From Myxococcota bacterium (GTDB taxonomy: Bacteria; Myxococcota_A; Bradymonadia; UBA7976; UBA1532), in assembly GCA_023150895.1 (NCBI GenBank), contig JAKLJY010000027.1, forward strand, positions 1 to 64,000: DNA of 64,000 bases, written 5' to 3'. Shown piece after piece: positions 62,860 through 64,000 of the stretch (position 1 is its first letter; every line of letters starts with the position of its first letter). The translations under genes and the position numbers were made by a program. The notes beneath the pieces were generated by a model, which had not been told where the DNA came from, searched no databases, and saw nothing but the letters and a program-made list of their open reading frames with translations.

Positions 62860-63567
62860 TTGAGCGCGGCCGCCGGCCTCGGGCTCGCGTTCGGCCTGCT
62901 CGCGCCCCGGACACCGGGCGGAGGGGAATCGGGCGGGCCTCGCCCCGGGCCCGTCGATCCGGCCGCCCCCGCCGCAGCGTCCGAAGCCCCGACGCTGGCC
63001 CCCGAGGCCGCGCGGGCGGCGCTCGTTCAGCTCGGAGATTTGCCCGTCGCCCGACACGCCCCGCGCAACGACTACGACCGGGCGCACTTCGGGCAACGCT
63101 GGGCGGACGTCGACCGCAATGGCTGCGACACGCGCAACGACGTCCTGCGGCGCGATCTGCAGGCCCCGGTCTTCAAAGCCCGCACCCGCGACTGCGTCGT
63201 GCTCGAGGGCACGCTCGACGACCCGTACACGGGCCGACGCATCCCGTTCGAGAAACGCCGGGCCGACGCCGTGCAGATCGACCACGTCGTCTCGCTCTCG
63301 AACGCCTGGCGCACCGGTGCACAGGCGCTCACCCCCGAGCAGCGCACCGCGTTCGCCAACGATCCGGACAATCTGCTCGCCGTCGACGGCCCGACCAACG
63401 AGGACAAGGGCGACGACGACGCCGCCGAGTGGCTGCCGCCGCGCGCCGCATTCCGCTGTGAGTTCGTCGCGCGACAGATCACCGTCAAGGCCCGCTACGG
63501 CCTGTGGGTCACGCCCGAGGAGCGCGTGGCGATGGCCCGCGCGCTGGAGCCCTGCGCCGGGCGGTGA
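62860..63567 (+). CDS. Exported HNH-type (GmrSD/DUF1524-like) nuclease
   Basis: The 235-residue protein has a hydrophobic N-terminus (LAFGLLAP) after a stretch that could encode more arginines upstream, so it is probably exported or membrane-anchored. The domain from about 60 on contains DRNGCDTRNDVLRRDL, an active-site-like QIDHVVSLSNAW and NDPDNLLAVDGPTNEDKGD. This matches the DUF1524/HNH family of secreted nucleases. It starts with TTG, or with a CTG further upstream; both are weak, and the start is uncertain. A role in nutrient recycling or interbacterial competition is inferred. Confidence 0.75.
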   Translation: MSAAAGLGLAFGLLAPRTPGGGESGGPRPGPVDPAAPAAASEAPTLAPEAARAALVQLGDLPVARHAPRNDYDRAHFGQRWADVDRNGCDTRNDVLRRDLQAPVFKARTRDCVVLEGTLDDPYTGRRIPFEKRRADAVQIDHVVSLSNAWRTGAQALTPEQRTAFANDPDNLLAVDGPTNEDKGDDDAAEWLPPRAAFRCEFVARQITVKARYGLWVTPEERVAMARALEPCAGR

Positions 63568-63620
63568 AGCGCCATCGAGGCCGTCGCCGCCCGGGTGATT
63601 CACCTGGTCTCCGGCGGCCG
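63568..63620. other. Leader to the repeat arrays
   Basis: These 53 bases lie between the nuclease stop and the first repeat; nothing else stands out. Confidence 0.3.
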
Positions 63621-63787
63621 TGGCCAGCGTTCGTCAACGGATTCGAACGTTCGTCACCGACTCGCGAACGTCCGTCGACGGATCACGAACGTCCGTCGAC
63701 GGCGCGCGAACGTCCGTCAACCGTGCGAAACCGTTCGACAACCGGGAAAAGCGTCCGTCATCGGCGGTCGGGCGTCCGTCGACGGTG
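63621..63787 (+). repeat. Eight direct repeats of about 21 bases (left array)
   Basis: Cores CGT(C/T)CGTC start at 63628, 63648, 63669, 63690, 63711, 63732, 63752 and 63773, spaced 20-21 bases. The common unit reads CGCGAACGTCCGTCGACGG. The open frame across it encodes heptads such as ERPSTAR, but I do not consider it a real gene. Confidence 0.9.
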
Positions 63788-63794
63788 AAAAGGC

Positions 63795-63806
63795 CCCTCG
63801 CGAGGG
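63795..63806. promoter_or_regulatory. Perfect 12-base palindrome between the repeat arrays
   Basis: CCCTCGCGAGGG is a perfect palindrome lying close to the dyad axis between the left and right repeat arrays. Confidence 0.6.
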
Positions 63807-63820
63807 ATCTCGGCCTGGCA

Positions 63821-63975
63821 GGCCGTTGCGGGACGTTCGCGCTCGTTGCACGACGTTCGCGGGTGGTTGCCGGACGTTCGCGAGTGGTTGCCGGGCGTTC
63901 GCGAGTGGTTGACGAACGTTCGCGAGTGGTTGACGAACGTTCGCGAGCGGTGACGAACGTTGCGGAGGCGGTGCG
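63821..63975 (-). repeat. Seven repeats of about 21 bases in the opposite orientation (right array)
   Basis: Cores CGTTCG (or close variants) start at 63834, 63854, 63875, 63896, 63917, 63938 and 63958. The reverse complement of each unit, CACTCGCGAACGTTCGTCAAC, is the same repeat as in the left array, so the two arrays face each other. Several units contain the palindrome CGAACGTTCG. Confidence 0.9.
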
Positions 63976-64000
63976 CGGCGTGGGTGGGGGCGGCGGGCCC
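63976..64000. other. End of window after the arrays
   Basis: These G/C-rich 25 bases reach the window edge; no feature is identified. Confidence 0.3.

Noticed and set aside
63621-63975. CRISPR array
   Set aside because: Repeats of 20-21 bases are directly adjacent without unique spacers, and the second half is in the opposite orientation.
1-64000. tRNA or rRNA gene
   Set aside because: I searched for T-arm-like GGTTCGA/GGTTCAA boxes and rRNA-like stretches. The candidates fall inside coding sequence without cloverleaf partners.

Overview
The window is high-GC bacterial DNA that looks like part of a Myxococcota (myxobacterial or related deltaproteobacterial) chromosome. Evidence for this: a giant surface protein ends in a MYXO-CTERM-type sorting tail (Gly-Cys-Ala-Cys, a short hydrophobic stretch, then six arginines). 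Lipoproteins with Asp/Pro/Ala-rich linkers and Cys-rich tandem repeats are frequent, including NGLDDDCDG repeats of the kind seen in MopE-like proteins. NtrC-type regulation and paired ArsA-like ATPases also occur. I found no rRNA, tRNA, CRISPR array, prophage or insertion sequence. Long antisense ORFs are common, as expected at this GC, and were left out.

Layout. 1-6028: envelope genes (degenerate CotH-type lipoprotein, small lipoprotein, cyclophilin, FadL-like porin, duplicated-domain lipoprotein, small DedA/VTT-like membrane protein). 6059-9268: a minus-strand TerB-like / PspA / AAA+ envelope-stress set. 9397-10984: a methyltransferase and, divergently, ribosomal protein L33 with a clear promoter and hairpin. 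11011-15477: an islet with a possible gene remnant, a TrlF-type PHP-ATPase and a Schlafen/AlbA-type ATP-binding protein. 15601-22251: CotH-type lipoprotein, di-heme cytochrome c, small lipoprotein, AhpD-like protein, lipase. 22326-29037: a tight five-gene operon (repeat lipoprotein, NtrC-type regulator, histidine kinase, TPR-barrel protein, FecR-domain protein).

29053-49230: a minus-strand surface locus of about 20 kb. It encodes a 1521-residue Cys-repeat/propeller lipoprotein, a 3256-residue protein with about 19 beta-sandwich units, TSP3 calcium repeats and the MYXO-CTERM tail, and two predicted beta-barrel proteins, one of them with TPR and PEGA domains. A LuxR-type regulator with an FNR-like box upstream of it is divergent from this locus. 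I regard this locus as the best candidate for an undescribed system, possibly assembly or display of a large calcium-stiffened surface structure.

50683-56972: alpha/beta hydrolase, an orphan eboB-eboA pair, and cyclic-nucleotide-binding proteins including an Npt-type transporter fused to HEAT repeats. 57040-59892: modB, modA and an XRE-PBP regulator, with no modC in the window. 60026-62148: two overlapping ArsA/Get3-like ATPases with complementary P-loop substitutions. 62183-63567: a glutathione S-transferase-like protein and an exported HNH-type nuclease. 63621-63975: two inverted arrays of a 20-21 bp repeat around a perfect palindrome.
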